This document shows, piece after piece, positions 1 to 11,632 of a stretch of 64,000 nucleotides of DNA. The translations under genes and the position numbers were made by a program. Source of the stretch: Zygnema cylindricum. Taxonomy: Eukaryota; Streptophyta; Zygnematophyceae; Zygnematales; Zygnemataceae. Numbering within the stretch: the stretch's first letter is position 1; every line of letters begins with the position of its first letter. The notes beneath the pieces are model-generated. The model saw only the letters and a program-made list of their open reading frames with translations. It had not been told where the DNA came from and searched no databases. The stretch covers positions 360,782 through 424,781 of the forward strand of contig JBBHKE010002698.1 of NCBI GenBank assembly GCA_037447655.1, read 5' to 3'.

Positions 1-12
1 GGTACTAACTTT

Positions 13-597
13 TGTTAGAATTGCAATGTGAGATTTTTTCAATGTAGGTTCGTATTTAGTGTGGGTCGATTTTGACGCGCGTCACGTCGCGCATTAAGTT
101 TCGGTTCATTAGTAATTTTGTACTTTTCAATTTCGTTTGATTAGGTGTGAACGGTTTGGTCTTCTTCATACGGTACTTCTAGTACTTTCGGTTCGTGCGT
201 ACTTCTAGCAGTTTCGTTTCACGTAGGTTAAGTTGTACTTTAAGTTACGGTACTTCTAGATATTTCGTTTTGAGTAGTTTCAGTTTGCGTCGTACTCTAT
301 TTTGTGTCTAAGTACATGTGACGCTTCTAGAATTAGATTTCTAGATGTAATCTGGCGACTAAGTTAAAATGCCAGCCAGTGAGAGAATTTGTAACAACTA
401 AGGGAACAACTAAGAAATTATTGTAGATTTAATGTGTGAGAATTAATGTGAATTTTCTCTTCTGAATGTCTCTATCTATGTTCATGAGGATTTAATGTAT
501 GTGAGCTGGTTGATATTTGATGTGAGTTAAATTCGCTTCTTGCATTGTGTAATTTGTCAATTTTCTGCGCATTCCGATTGTGTTTTCGATCCTTTCA
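13..597 (+). repeat. 5' LTR of family 1 copia
   Basis: It begins TGTTAGAATTGC and ends ...GATCCTTTCA (TG...CA). It is repeated at 5481-6064 with about three substitutions and one 1-bp gap. It contains several copies of GTACTTCTAG, which may be regulatory subrepeats. No convincing TATA box was seen. Confidence 0.92.
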
Positions 598-599
598 AT

Positions 600-611
600 T
601 GGTATCAGAGC
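600..611 (+). promoter_or_regulatory. Primer-binding site, tRNA-Met 3' end type
   Basis: TGGTATCAGAGC lies 2 bp after the LTR end. This is the usual plant copia PBS, complementary to the 3' end of initiator tRNA-Met. It is repeated after the second LTR at 6067-6078. Confidence 0.92.
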
Positions 612-647
612 GGGTTAGCTCCTTATTGAGGATCTAGTGAGTTAGGC

Positions 648-3600
648 ATGGGAGGGAAGAAAAAGAAGAACACACCCTCTCCATCCGGACCGAGGATGCC
701 TATGGGGACCTCGGGAACTCCGCCGACTCCCGAGCCATCTCTTCGGGGTCCGAGCGAACAAGAATTCAGTTTCGGTGAAGGAATTGCTCCAAAGTCCGAG
801 GAGTCATTGCCAGCTAAACCCTTCGGATTGGATCAGCCTTAAGAGAAGGAAAGTTATGACATTCGGTTAGATAGAGACACTTATAAGGAGTGGGAGAAAT
901 TTATGAAAGAGAAGGATAAAAAGGTGAAAAAGGAAAATGTTTTGGTGAAAGAGGAATCGGAGGGCAGCTCTAGCTCTAGTTCTAGTAGCAGCTCAGATAA
1001 TTCGGATGATGATGAAAAATATAAGAAAAAGAAAAAGAAAAAGATAGAAGAGGATTTTGATTTTGATAGTGAGTTGGAAGGAGAAGAAGATTTTCGAATG
1101 GGAGGCAAGTCGGTTATCTTTGATGGATCAAACTACGCTATTTGGAAGAAGAACATGAGAGCGAGTCTCATCTTGAAGAAGTTGTGGAAGATCGTCAACG
1201 GCAAGGAGAAAATGCCAAAAGATCCCAAGGCACAAAATTTGTGGAGATTGAAAGATATGGCGGCCATGAATGGATTGATTCAAAGTTGTATCGGTTCGGT
1301 CCATGATTATTTTCTTATTCATGATAACGCACATAAATGTTGGCAAGCGTTAGAAAATCATTTTGAGAAAGGAGTCAAAGATAAGACAAATTATGTGTTC
1401 AAAGATTTCATTAAGTTTAAGTTTAAGCATAATGAGTCAATAGATGATGGAGTAAAAAGATTTTATATTTTGTTGGAGCAATTGAGTAGTCTTGGTAAAA
1501 TTGTACCCGAAAATGAAAAGTTACAAGTGTTTTTAGAGGGATTACCGGAAAGATATTCTACGTCTAGTGAAATAATTCAATCTAAAAGGAAGGCTACACT
1601 TGAATATGCGGTGAATTATTTGAAGTCCATTGAGAAATCTAGAGAGAGTGTAGGTAGAGATTTTGAAAGTAGTGGAATCCATAATGTAAATACCTCGGAT
1701 TCCCCGGATCTAAATTTGTTCCGAGGAAGAGGGGGTATTAGAGGAAATTTTAGAGGAAGAGGTAGAGGAAGAAGTCAAAATGTTGGATTTAATAGAAGTC
1801 AATTTGATAAATCTAACACCTCTAACGTGACTTGTTTCAAATGTGATAAGGTTGGGCATTTTGCAGCCGAGTGCCCGGATAAGGAGAAGAGGTGCAATAT
1901 TTGTCATAAGTGGGGACATGTGAGTTCTCATTGTTTCCAACGAGAAGGCAAAAATTCTTCCTTTTATGACAATCGAGGAAATGGACGAGGACGTGGCCGA
2001 GGACGCGGACGAGGTCGTGGCCAAGTAAGAGGATTCGGTTACCAAGGAAACTATATGGAATTTGAAAAAGACTTTGAGGAGCGATATTACAATTTGACTA
2101 TTTTATTGGACGAAAAAAACGGAGCAGTTTTGAATTCGGCTTCTAGCGATCATTGTGTAAAAGATTGGATTATTGACACCGGCGCAACTCATCACGTGTG
2201 TACGGATTTAAGTCTATTTTCGGATACAAGGAAGCTTACGGTTCCAAAGAATGTCACCGTTGCGAGTGGACATGTGATTCCGGTGGACACGGTTGGAACG
2301 GTCCGAATTGATTTACCGGTGAGAGATAAATTTGGAAATGTTAGAGTGCATGAAGCTAAGTTGAATGATGCCTTGTTTATTCCTAATGGAGTGGTGAATT
2401 TGGTTAGTGTTCCTCAAATTCAAAAGGCCGGAGGTAGAGTTATTTTTTTGGAAGATTTTAGAATCATGATTAAAAGTAAGGAAGGAATTCAAATTGGAGA
2501 AGGATTTGTTTCTGATAATTTGGTTAGTAAGTTGATTTGGAAACAGCCGGTTAAAGAGGAACCTTCTATGCTTTCAGTGGAGATGGAGAAAGGCGACCTT
2601 AGCCTTTGGCATCATCGGTTATGCCACACTTCGGAGGAAAACATTAAAAAAATGATTAAGAATTCTTCGGTGAGAGGTTTGGAATTGGCGACCGGAGAAA
2701 AGGTGAATGGATGTAATGGTTGAAGCAAGGGGAAGCAAAAGAGGAAACCTCATCCTGTCAAAAGTGTAAAATTTAGAGCGAGTCAACCTTTGGAACTTAT
2801 TCATGTGGATCTATGTGGACCTATTAAGCCGAGGAGTCTTGGGGGAAATAGATATATTTTTGTGATTGTTGATGATTTTTCTCGTAAGAGTTGGGTGTAT
2901 CTTTTGAAAAGGAAGTCGGAGACTTTGGATTATTTTAAGAAGTTTGTTGTGATGGCTGAAAGGGAAACGGATAGGAAATTGAAAGCCGTGAGGTCGGATA
3001 ATGGTGGAGAATTTATCGCATTTAAGGAGTTTTGTGAGGAGCGAGGAATTAAACAACAATTTACTGCCGCTTATTCACCCGAATCTAATGGAGTGGCCGA
3101 AAGGAAAAACAGGACATTGCAAGAAATGGTGCGTGCGATGCTTCATAGCACGAATCACAATGCTTCTCTTTGGGGAGAAGCCATTGTCACGGCAAACTAT
3201 GTCTGTAATCGAAGATTGACTTCGATTTCTGGTGAGAAGACGCCTCAAGAACTTTGGAGTGGACGGGTTCCGTCCGTACGACATTTAAGAATTTGGGGTT
3301 GTCGTGCGACCGTATATATTGACCGAAACAAACGGACCGGCAAGTTTAGTCCGCGAAGTTGGAGTGGAATTTTTGTCGGATATAGTGCGAATTCAAATAA
3401 ATACCGAATCTTCAATCCTGTGACGCGGAACGTAGTGGAGTCACGGAACGTTGACTTCCACGAGAATTTAAAGGCGGCTATGGAATATTCGAACGACAAT
3501 GAGCGAAGTTTGGATATTGAAGAAGAAAACAGTTTGGAGGAGTTCGAAGTTGCGGATTCGTCGGATGAGGAAGACGATCATTATGAGACTTCAAAACGGA

Positions 3601-5447
3601 AACCGAAATTTGGTAAAGTTTCAAATTCTGACAATTTTGATTTGGAATCCACTTTGAGTGATGATAAGTCTGAGAGTTCAAAATTATCCTTGAAAAGTCA
3701 AATTAGTGAAAAGAGTTTGCCATCAATTTCCGAAAAGAGTGAAAAGAATGTAATGGAAGAAGAAGTGGTTGTTAGGAGGAGTAATCGAGAGAATAAGGGA
3801 AAAGCACCTGAGAGATTAAGTCTTCAAATGAAAGCTAGTGATAAATCTCACAATTTTATTTCAGAGGCTAAGTTAAATGAATTCCTTTTATAGCAATTAC
3901 TGCAAGAGAGTGTAAGTGGTGATCCGAAATCTTATACAGAAGCTAGAAATTCAGTTGATTGGGAGTCTAAGTGGAAAGATGCATTTGACAAGGAATATAA
4001 ATCTATTGTTGAGAATGAGACTTTTGAGGAAGTAGAATTGCCTGAGGGAAAGAAGGCCATTGATTCTAAGTGGATATTTAAGACAAAAACTGGTGCTTCT
4101 GGTGAATTGATTAAGTATAAAGCAAGATTAGTTTGTAAGGGATTTCAGCAGAAAGAGGGAGTGGATTATACGGAGACCTATGCTCCCGTGGTCAAGTTTG
4201 ATTCTTTGAGGATGATCATCGCATTGGCGGTAGCCGGGAAGAAGCATATTCATCAGATGGACGTGGAGACCACTTTTCTCAATGGAGATCTCGAGGAGGA
4301 GGTATATATAAAGATTCCGGAAGGTGTACCATCTAAACCCGGTTTAGTGTGGAGACTAAAGAAATCCTTGTTTGGGTTGAAGGAAGCACCGAGGACATGG
4401 TATTTACGCTTACCTAAGGTTTTAATTGATTTTGGATTTGTGAGAACAATTTCAGATTCCGGTGTATATGTGAAAGGAAATGGAGTGGATCAAATTATTT
4501 TTAGTGTCTATGTGGATGATTTCATTATGGTGTCAGATAGTTTAGAGAAAATTAAAGAATTGAAGTTTTATTTGAAAAAGCATTTTAAGGTGACAGACTT
4601 AGGTGAAGCAAAATATATATTGGGAATTGAGGTGATTAGGAGTAAATCTGGATGTATTAAATTGAGTCAAGAAGAATATTGTAAACAAGTTCTTACTCGA
4701 TTTTCTATAATAGGTTCTAAGCCCCTTAGCACACCTCTAGACCCAAAATTACACCTTAGCAAATTTGATGATGAGGAAATTGTTAACGTCCCTTATAGAG
4801 AGGCAATTGGATGCCTAATGTATTTGAGTGTAGGGACGAGACCGGATATTTCTGCAGCTGTTTCAATTGTTAGCAGGTACAGTCAAGCTCCAAAGAAGCA
4901 ACATTGGGAATCGGTCAAGCGGATTTTCAGGTATTTGGCCGGAACATTGGACATTGGATTGGTTTATCGAAGTGGAGACGATTTAGATTGCTTCTGATAT
5001 TGCGATTCTGACTGGGGAGGAGACTTTGACACGGGAAAGTCCACCTCTGGTTATGCTTTTGTATTGAGTGGAGCGGCAATCTCATGGAGCTCCAGGTTAC
5101 AGCCTACAGTGGCTTTAAGTTCAACTAAAGCGGAGTACATGGCGGCTTGTCATGCGGCGAAAGCTTCAATTTGGATTAAGGACATGTTAAGTGAATTGGG
5201 AATTTTTGTGAAGTGCATGAGGATTTATTCAGACAGCATGAGTAGTATTGCTTTAGTGAAAAATCCGGTGTTTCATAAAAGGACAAAACATATCAGAATT
5301 CAGTGGCATTTTGTGAGAGATTTAGTGAAGGATAAAGAGTTAGAATTTGTGTTTGTTCCTACTTTGGAGGAGGCAGCAGATATGTTAACTAAAGCTGCAA
5401 TGCATGATGTCTTTGTTAGAGGAAGACCTAAGTTAGGATTATTTTGA
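648..5447 (+). pseudogene. Copia gag-pol polyprotein, family 1, four in-frame stops
   Basis: A single reading frame runs from an ATG at 648 to a stop at 5445-5447 (1599 codons). It is broken only by TAA (840-842), TGA (2721-2723), TAG (3891-3893) and TGA (4995-4997); there is no frameshift. In order it shows a Lys/Ser/Asp-rich low-complexity extension (903-1090), a UBN2-type gag (SNYAIWKKNMRASL), two CCHC zinc knuckles (1833-1874 and 1893-1934), Arg/Gly-rich repeats, protease WIIDTGATHHVC (2166), a GAG-pre-integrase segment (LWHHRLCHTS), integrase with acidic residues at 2808, 2997 and 3099, RT with YVDD at 4509-4520, and RNase H (AEYMAACH, then HKRTKHI). Two knuckles and the charged N-terminal extension are unusual for copia. 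With the stops it is not expected to make one polyprotein, although the domains between stops are well preserved. Confidence 0.9.
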
Positions 5448-5469
5448 GTGTGGTATAAATCCTCACATT

Positions 5470-5480
5470 GAGAGGGGGAA
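5470..5480 (+). promoter_or_regulatory. Polypurine tract
   Basis: GAGAGGGGGAA abuts the TG of the 3' LTR, the normal position for plus-strand priming. Confidence 0.85.
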
Positions 5481-6064
5481 TGTTAGAATTGCAATGTGAG
5501 ATTTTTTCAATGTAGGTTCGTATTTAGTGTGGGTCGATTTTGACGCGCGTCACGTCGCGCATTAAGTTTCGGTTCATTAGTAATTTTGTACTTTTCAATT
5601 TCGTTTGATTAGGTGTGAACGGTTTGGTCTTCTTCATACGGTACTTCTAGTACTTTCGGTTCGTGCGTACTTCTAGGAGTTTCGTTTCACGTAGGTTAAG
5701 TTTTACTTTAAGTTACGGTACTTCTAGATATTTCGTTTTGAGTAGTTTCAGTTTGCGTCGTACTCTATTTTGTGTCTAAGTACATGTGACGCTTCTAGAA
5801 TTAGATTTCTAGATGTAATCTGGCGACTAAGTTAAAATGCCAGCCAGTGAGAGAATTTGTAACAACTAAGGGAACAACTAAGAAATTATTGTAGATTTAA
5901 TGTGTGAGAATTAATGTGAATTTCCTCTTCTGAATGTCTCTATCTATGTTCATGAGGATTTAATGTATGTGAGCTGGTTGATATTTGATGTGAGTTAAAT
6001 TCGCTTTTGCATTGTGTAATTTGTCAATTTTCTGCGCATTCCGATTGTGTTTTCGATCCTTTCA
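5481..6064 (+). repeat. Shared middle LTR of the family 1 tandem
   Basis: Acts as the 3' LTR of the left unit and the 5' LTR of the truncated right unit. It is directly followed by AT and the PBS, exactly as after the first LTR. Confidence 0.92.
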
Positions 6065-7210
6065 ATTGGTATCAGAGCGGGTTAGCTCCTTATTGAGGAT
6101 CTAGTGGGTTAGGCATGGGAGGGAAGAAAAAGAAGAACACACCCTCTCCATCCGGACCGAGGATGCCTATGGGGACCTCGGGAACTCCGCCGACTCCCGA
6201 GCCATCTCTTCGGGGTCCGAGCGAACAAGAATTCAGTTTCGGTGAAGGAATTGCTCCAAAGTCCGAGGAGTCATTGCCAGCTAAACCCTTCGGATTGGAT
6301 CAGCCTTAAGAGAAGGAAAGTTATGACATTCGGTTAGATAGAGACACTTATAAGGAGTGGGAGAAATTTATGAAAGAGAAGGATAAAAAGGTGAAAAAGG
6401 AAAATGTTTTGGTGAAAGAGGAATCGGAGGGCAGCTCTAGCTCTAGTTCTAGTAGCAGCTCAGATAATTCGGATGATGATGAAAAATATAAGAAAAAGAA
6501 AAAGAAAAAGATAGAAGAGGATTTTGATTTTGATAGTGAGTTGGAAGGAGAAGAAGATTTTCGAATGGGAGGCAAGTCGGTTATCTTTGATGGATCAAAC
6601 TACGCTATTTGGAAGAAGAACATGAGAGCGAGTCTCATCTTGAAGAAGTTGTGGAAGATCGTCAACGGCAAGGAGAAAATGCCAAAAGATCCCAAGGCAC
6701 AAAATTTGTGGAGATTGAAAGATATGGCGGCCATGAATGGATTGATTCAAAGTTGTATCGGTTCGGTCCATGATTATTTTCTTATTCATGATAACGCACA
6801 TAAATGTTGGCAAGCGTTAGAAAATCATTTTGAGAAAGGAGTCAAAGATAAGGCAAATTATGTGTTCAAAGATTTCATTAAGTTTAAGTTTAAGCATAAT
6901 GAGTCAATAGATGATGGAGTAAAAAGATTTTATATTTTGTTGGAGCAATTGAGTAGTCTTGGTAAAATTGTACCCGAAAATGAAAAGTTACAAGTGTTTT
7001 TAGAGGGATTACCGGAAAGATATTCTACGTCTAGTGAAATAATTCAATCTAAAAGGAAGGCTACACTTGAATATGCGGTGAATTATTTGAAGTCCATTGA
7101 GAAATCTAGAGAGAGTGTAGGTAGAGATTTTGAAAGTAGTGGAATCCATAATGTAAATACCTCGGATTCCCCGGATCTAAATTTGTTCCGAGGAAGAGGG
7201 GGTATTAGAG
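6065..7210 (+). mobile_element. Truncated second family 1 copia unit sharing the LTR
   Basis: Repeats positions 598-1743 of the first unit almost base for base (for example one Thr-to-Ala change in gag, and one A-to-G change just before the first ATG). Similarity stops abruptly at 7210, inside gag before the zinc knuckles, and unrelated DNA follows. The LTR-internal-LTR-internal layout is what recombination between LTRs of two copies, or a tandem cDNA, would leave. Confidence 0.9.
6115..7210 (+). pseudogene. Truncated gag of second family 1 unit
   Basis: Same frame as the left unit. It starts MGGKKKKNTPSPSG, with the same TAA stop at 6307-6309, then the charged extension and UBN2-type gag up to the Arg/Gly-rich start at 7210. 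Beyond that point the frame reads unrelated sequence and stops at 7281. Because the first stop occurs in both units, it predates the tandem or is normal for the family (for example a leader ORF). Confidence 0.88.
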
Positions 7211-8299
7211 TAATGTCCAAGCTTGCGGTTTTTTGTCTACGGTGTAAATGTGAAAACGACAAATTCAATATCCACATATGAAAATATCGATCAGTGAGGG
7301 GGGCCAATAAATCCCTCCAAGACCGTCAAAAATCATCGCGATAATCGTAGGTGGGAGAGTGGGGTCCGTTCAGCTTTATTACGAAAATAAAGTACGTAAA
7401 AGTAGAGAGGTATTGGTGTTAAGGGGCTGCTTTTGAGTTTTTTTTTTACAATTCATTACGTACTAGCATAAGAAGACATAGCGATGGCTATAGACCTGAT
7501 AACTCATCGCTATAGATCGTCATTTCATTGCAATATTAGATTATCGGTTCGCCAAAAATCCGGTGTATCGACTGTCGCCAAATGGCTCTCGATGGAACTA
7601 AAAATTCACAGATTCCCACTGTGGGTATTATTATAATTAGTTATAGCAAAAAAAAAAAGTTGGGTGAATATTCTTAGCAAACTTCTCTTTACATTTCCTG
7701 GCAGTCCTTGTTGCGCAACATTACGAACATTACGTTGAGATGATGCAGTAACAAAATTAAGCATACGTGTCCTTTTTCCGGCGATTCCACTTAGGTGTGG
7801 AAAGCGGCTGCGATATCTGCGACCTTGTAGGATGTTAACTGTAAAGTATCATCTGAACTTGCGATGTTTCAATGGTTAGACACTGTTGTTTAAACGTTTA
7901 GGTAGCAGATCATTTAAAGGTTTAAAAAAGTAAAAAAATAGAAAAGGAAATTATAGATTTTTTAAGTGATGCTGGCTGTCAAACCCCAATGGCCTGTTTG
8001 GACAACTCAGAAATGAATCAAATCACAGGAAAAAAAACTGAATATACCAAGTAATACTCGGGAGTCCTAGGAAAGTGGGAGAATATTTGAGATAATTTCT
8101 CACGAATAATTTTAGACCGCTAAGACTCTCTAAACGTGGACAAGAAATCGTACCATTAGTGGAGTAGTCCGAGAAAGAGAGATCAAGCGGAATAGAGATA
8201 TTAACAAAGAGCTATTGTAAACATTGAAACAGAAAGCAACCCAAATTAGAGAGTATCAAACACGCTTGGAGAGATAATTACCGGAATCTAGAGAAACTA
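7211..8299. other. AT-rich intergenic DNA, no gene seen
   Basis: No ORF with recognisable similarity. A small inverted repeat (ATAGCGATG near 7478 and CATCGCTAT near 7504) could form a hairpin. Poly-T/poly-A runs occur near 7437 and 7648. The left edge is the truncation point of the copia tandem. Confidence 0.6.
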
Positions 8300-8930
8300 C
8301 ACCTTGAATCGCTATGAGCGTCATTACGCTATTCGGCGCCCCCAAAATTTGACCCTAAAACCTTAAATAGAATTAACAACACTAATTATTTTTTTACGTT
8401 AATTAAGCAACTAGTTAATAAGCGTGAATAACTATAATTTATGGTAAACTTGAATATAGTGGTATACGGAACGTGTCAGTCCGTACACTTTGGTATTTTG
8501 ATAAGTAATAAAATACGAAACATAGATTAAAATAATCGCAAATGCACGTAAAACTGCGCTCAAAATAAAAGGCACAATGAGATCGTACCTATTTTAGTGT
8601 GAAGATATTGATCTACTGTTAATTGTAAGGGAAAAAACAAAAATTAGAGTTAAGTGTGAAGATATTGATCTCGTGTTAATTGTAAGGGAAAAAACAAAAA
8701 TTAGAGTTATGAATCAATTAGAGTAAAAGGACGCGAATGACGATCTGTCCAATTTTGTGTTCGTACCTATTTTAGTGTTAAGATCTTGATCGGAGGTTCA
8801 TTATGAGCGAAGTGTACCCAAATTAGAGTTATGAATAAATTAGAGTAAAGATTTTTTTCCGAAACATGAAAAATCCAAATTAGAGTTAATAACACTAATT
8901 ATTTTTTAACGCTAATAGTGATTCACGGTG
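8300..8930. mobile_element. TIR element (MITE-like) with TA target duplication
   Basis: The left end CACCTTGAATCGCTATGAGCGT and the inverted right end CACCGTGAATCACTATTAGCGT match at most positions and are flanked by TA (8298-8299 and 8931-8932). The same termini delimit elements at 37633, 42458 and 45268. There is no transposase; the inside is AT-rich with repeated AAATTAGAGT words. TA duplications suggest mobilisation by a Tc1/mariner-type transposase (inference). Confidence 0.65.
8596..8709. repeat. 57-bp tandem duplication inside the TIR element
   Basis: Two adjacent units (8596-8652 and 8653-8709) start AGTGTGAAGATATTGATC and differ at a few bases near the middle. A partial third copy is near 8773. 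Confidence 0.8.
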
Positions 8931-10437
8931 TAACGCCAAACAATTGAATAGTCTTGGACGATAATAAATTACGGCATGTCTGTATTTGCCAAATGTATGG
9001 GTGTTTTTTTGTTGTTTTCGTAAAAACCTTAGCATCGTACCTGTAAACTATAATCGTACAAACAAATTGAAAAAAGTGAAAGTACAATTTGTGCTATCTC
9101 CACCTTAGAATGTGCTACATGTTGTTGTCTTGTGTTTTTAGACCCACAGGACTTCATGCCGCGTCATTTTCAAATTTTATCTAAAAACACATCGGCGATA
9201 TGTTTTAAATTAAATTATCCACGCTCCACACGCAAGAAAACTAATTTTCACTTTTAAAAAGATTTTAAATATTTTCGACAAGGAGAAGTACAGGAAGTAT
9301 CGTAGTTTTGTCCGTTTCCATCCAATATGGATGATTTTTTTTGCAAGGGTCTCAAGAATTCAAGGTCATTTCACGACAACTAGACGTGAGAGGCAAAGGC
9401 AAAGGCTCCTTATTAAACTATAAACAACACATAGCTGGAAGGTTATACCTCTACCATGTCATGCAAAGGCATGTGAGGTCACAACAAATTTCAAAGAGTA
9501 ACGTGCGACAACATGGATTGTAGACAATGACAACCATCACAGGCATTGTCGACGTATATAATCGTCATAGTATTAAGTCACAATTTCAGTTTTACGCATT
9601 GGGACACTTGAAAAACGTGTACGGAGAATCTTTATTAAATTAACAAGTTCGCTAAGTTATTATTACATGGGGATAGACCGTTAGTCATTGTCGGATTTGA
9701 AGTTAGGACAAACCATAACCGCCCTCGACTTTTGATGGGGCCATTTTGACCGTGACATTTCTCTTGTATACAGCTTTAGGTTAGTCGGCGAAACTGAGAA
9801 AACAATTGTTCAATCTGATTCCTAATTAGTTGAATGGTGTGAGATTGTAATTTTTTGGGATTTGGGTTTAATTAGGTTTGTCTATGCATTATGTACCATA
9901 CCGTTTTGTTTAACGTACATAGGTAAATTACTATAGATAATCTAATGGTAACATGGTAATCATTCTCTCACGCAGTATATCAGTGTGGACTTAGTATAAT
10001 TTTCAACATTTCTTACTGATGACATATTTTCCACCATAGGTAATTTTTGGTGTCTTTAGCCTCTAAAAAACATTTGCAATGGTGGATCAATTTGCATGAA
10101 ACTTTGGAAAGTGATTGGATAGGTTATAATTTAGTGATCTGGGTAGTTTGAGAAGGTTATCTTGACTATAATGCTATTGCCATATTATTATATTTATCTC
10201 TACATTATCTAAAAGTATTTTATTTAAATGGTGTCTCTTTAGAGCTTCTGCTTGGTTTTTTTCAATAGCTTTTTCCTCTGCAACTGCTCCATTATATAAC
10301 AACAGCTGTCACCGACACGTTATCTAAATTTTTTTTATCTCGAATTGAGATTGACCTATACCAAATAGTTTCACCCACAACTTGAAAAAAATGTATGAGT
10401 GACTCAAATCAACAACTGTCGTGGTTTTTTTTTCTAG
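8931..10437. other. AT-rich intergenic DNA with a dispersed repeat, upstream of the lectin locus
   Basis: No gene recognised. 9475-9660 contains a dispersed repeat also seen at 45085-45265 (see separate entry). The last 15 bp form a polypyrimidine tract ending TCTAG, the likely splice acceptor of the F-type lectin exon. Exons further upstream, including any signal peptide exon, were not identified. Confidence 0.55.
9475..9660. repeat. Dispersed repeat, copy 1
   Basis: Shares an ordered series of words with 45085-45265: AACGTGCGAC, ATTGTAGAC, ATTGTCGACGTATA, AATCGTCA and GTTCGCTAAGTTA. There is no coding potential. It may be a decayed TIR element or part of one. Confidence 0.6.
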
Positions 10438-10881
10438 TTAATTATGCCATGCGCCATCCGGCGTACCTGAGCAGCACGTACAACTTCTCCGGATTCACAT
10501 ATCCAGCAAGCCTTGCAGTTGACTGCGTAACAAGTGGAGACTTCCTTGACCGCAGCTGTACGTTTACTAATATTGAAGGCGAAAATTACGCATGGTAGAT
10601 GGTGGATCTCGGAAAATCCTCCCAAATTGAGAAGGTGGAGTTATGGTACCGGAATAAATTCAAAGGGGCATTAACTGGGGTTCAAGTGTGGGGTGGAAAA
10701 AGCAACTAAAGTTGGGATGCCGCAGGAAACAAAGAGTGTGATTCTTCCAATTATTACAATGGATCATCAGATGGCATACCCTTCACAAAGACATGTTTGA
10801 CGTCCTCCCATTACATATGGGTACTACTAACCGATCAAAATAGAGTATTATCACTTTGTGAAGTTCGTGTTTATGGCTATG
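10438..10881 (+). pseudogene. F-type (fucolectin-like) lectin exon, two in-frame stops
   Basis: After a TTTTTTTTTCTAG acceptor, one frame encodes about 147 residues with the F5/8-type galactose-binding pattern: RHPAYLSSTYN near the start, ASLAVDC, then W-stop-MVDLG where a tryptophan is expected, VELWYRNK, GVQVWGG, CLTSSHYIWVLL and LCEVRVYGY at the end. A GTGAGT donor follows at 10882. Stops are TAG at 10596-10598 (TGG expected) and TAA near 10709. The family binds fucose or other glycans outside cells. The exon ends one base into a codon (phase 1) and joins in frame to the next predicted exon at 11398. Probably a dead copy unless the stops are assembly errors. Confidence 0.72.
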
Positions 10882-11397
10882 GTGAGTTGGAAGACGCTAA
10901 TTCGAAAAAAACATCCAGACACGTTGAATGAAATTATTGTATGATACTACATTAAACGATTGTAATCCATCATGTCATAAGGTGCTAACATAATTTCGTG
11001 TATATCATGAGCGCCAAATCAGGTTAGGATTATGAACGGAAGGAAAATTGAACTTTTCATGCTTGTCACAAGTTGCCAAGGCAAATTCTATTGATCATAG
11101 TATATATTGGTGGAAGTATTGGTTGTTTCCCTTATTTGTCTTTTGTATGGCAACATTTAATGTTATTGCACTGAGCTTAGCGTGCATGACTATTGTCTTA
11201 AATCATTTTCCCGTGGAATTTGATATTCAAACATGTAAAATGAAGAAAAATGTGTCAAGGTGTTAAGAGATAATGATTTAAAGATATGTTAAAGGACAAT
11301 GTTATTATTATATTTTTATACAGGTCATTTTTGTTTCTTTCATTTGTTGGATAAAGTATATATTAATAGTTTCTGTCGAGTCATTTTCACCATGCAG
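10882..11397 (+). other. Probable intron between F-type lectin and PAN-like exons
   Basis: Starts GTGAGT and ends CCATGCAG. Nothing else recognisable inside; the small ORFs have no family resemblance. Confidence 0.55.
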
Positions 11398-11632
11398 ATG
11401 CTGAAGTATGCCGTGATATGCAGGACTCTTACACCGGTTATCCGAACATGGATGCTTTTGGAAATGACATTGCATATTATTCTGGTAACTTTTCACTTTG
11501 TCAAAAAAAGTGCACAGAGGACTGCGTCTGTACATGTTTATGATGATGAATGATCAACAATGTTTTACAAAGTCAAATACTGATGGATCTACTCGGACGG
11601 ACGTGGGCTACGGTTTTTTGAACAAAAAAAAT
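11398..11632 (+). pseudogene. PAN/Apple-like domain exon, frameshifted
   Basis: In frame with the preceding exon through a split Asp codon, it reads DAEVCRDMQDSYTGYPNMDA, then YYSGNFSLCQKKCTEDCVC, then a stop at about 11547. The likely continuation is in another frame (NDQQCFTKSNTDGS). The Cys spacing and the CxxKC..DCxC then CFTKSN pattern resemble PAN/Apple modules, which bind protein or carbohydrate outside cells. The right boundary is uncertain. The family call rests on pattern only. Confidence 0.5.

Larger units (their letters stand above)
13..6064 (+). mobile_element. Ty1/copia LTR retrotransposon, family 1, complete but with in-frame stops
   Basis: Two direct LTRs (13-597 and 5481-6064) enclose a primer-binding site, one long gag-pol frame and a polypurine tract. 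Domain order is gag, zinc knuckles, protease, integrase, reverse transcriptase, RNase H, which is the copia order (integrase before RT). The LTRs differ at about four positions over 585 bp by eye, so the insertion is recent. The 3' LTR runs directly into another internal region, so the element is the left unit of an LTR-sharing tandem and no target-site duplication can be tested on its right side. Confidence 0.93.

Noticed and set aside
840-4997. Alternative genetic code (TAA/TAG read as Gln) to explain stops in the family 1 frame
   Set aside because: Gln would fit two of the four stops, but two are TGA at positions where Cys and Gly are expected. Other elements carry all three stop types at random sites, and the intact lectin exons need no recoding.
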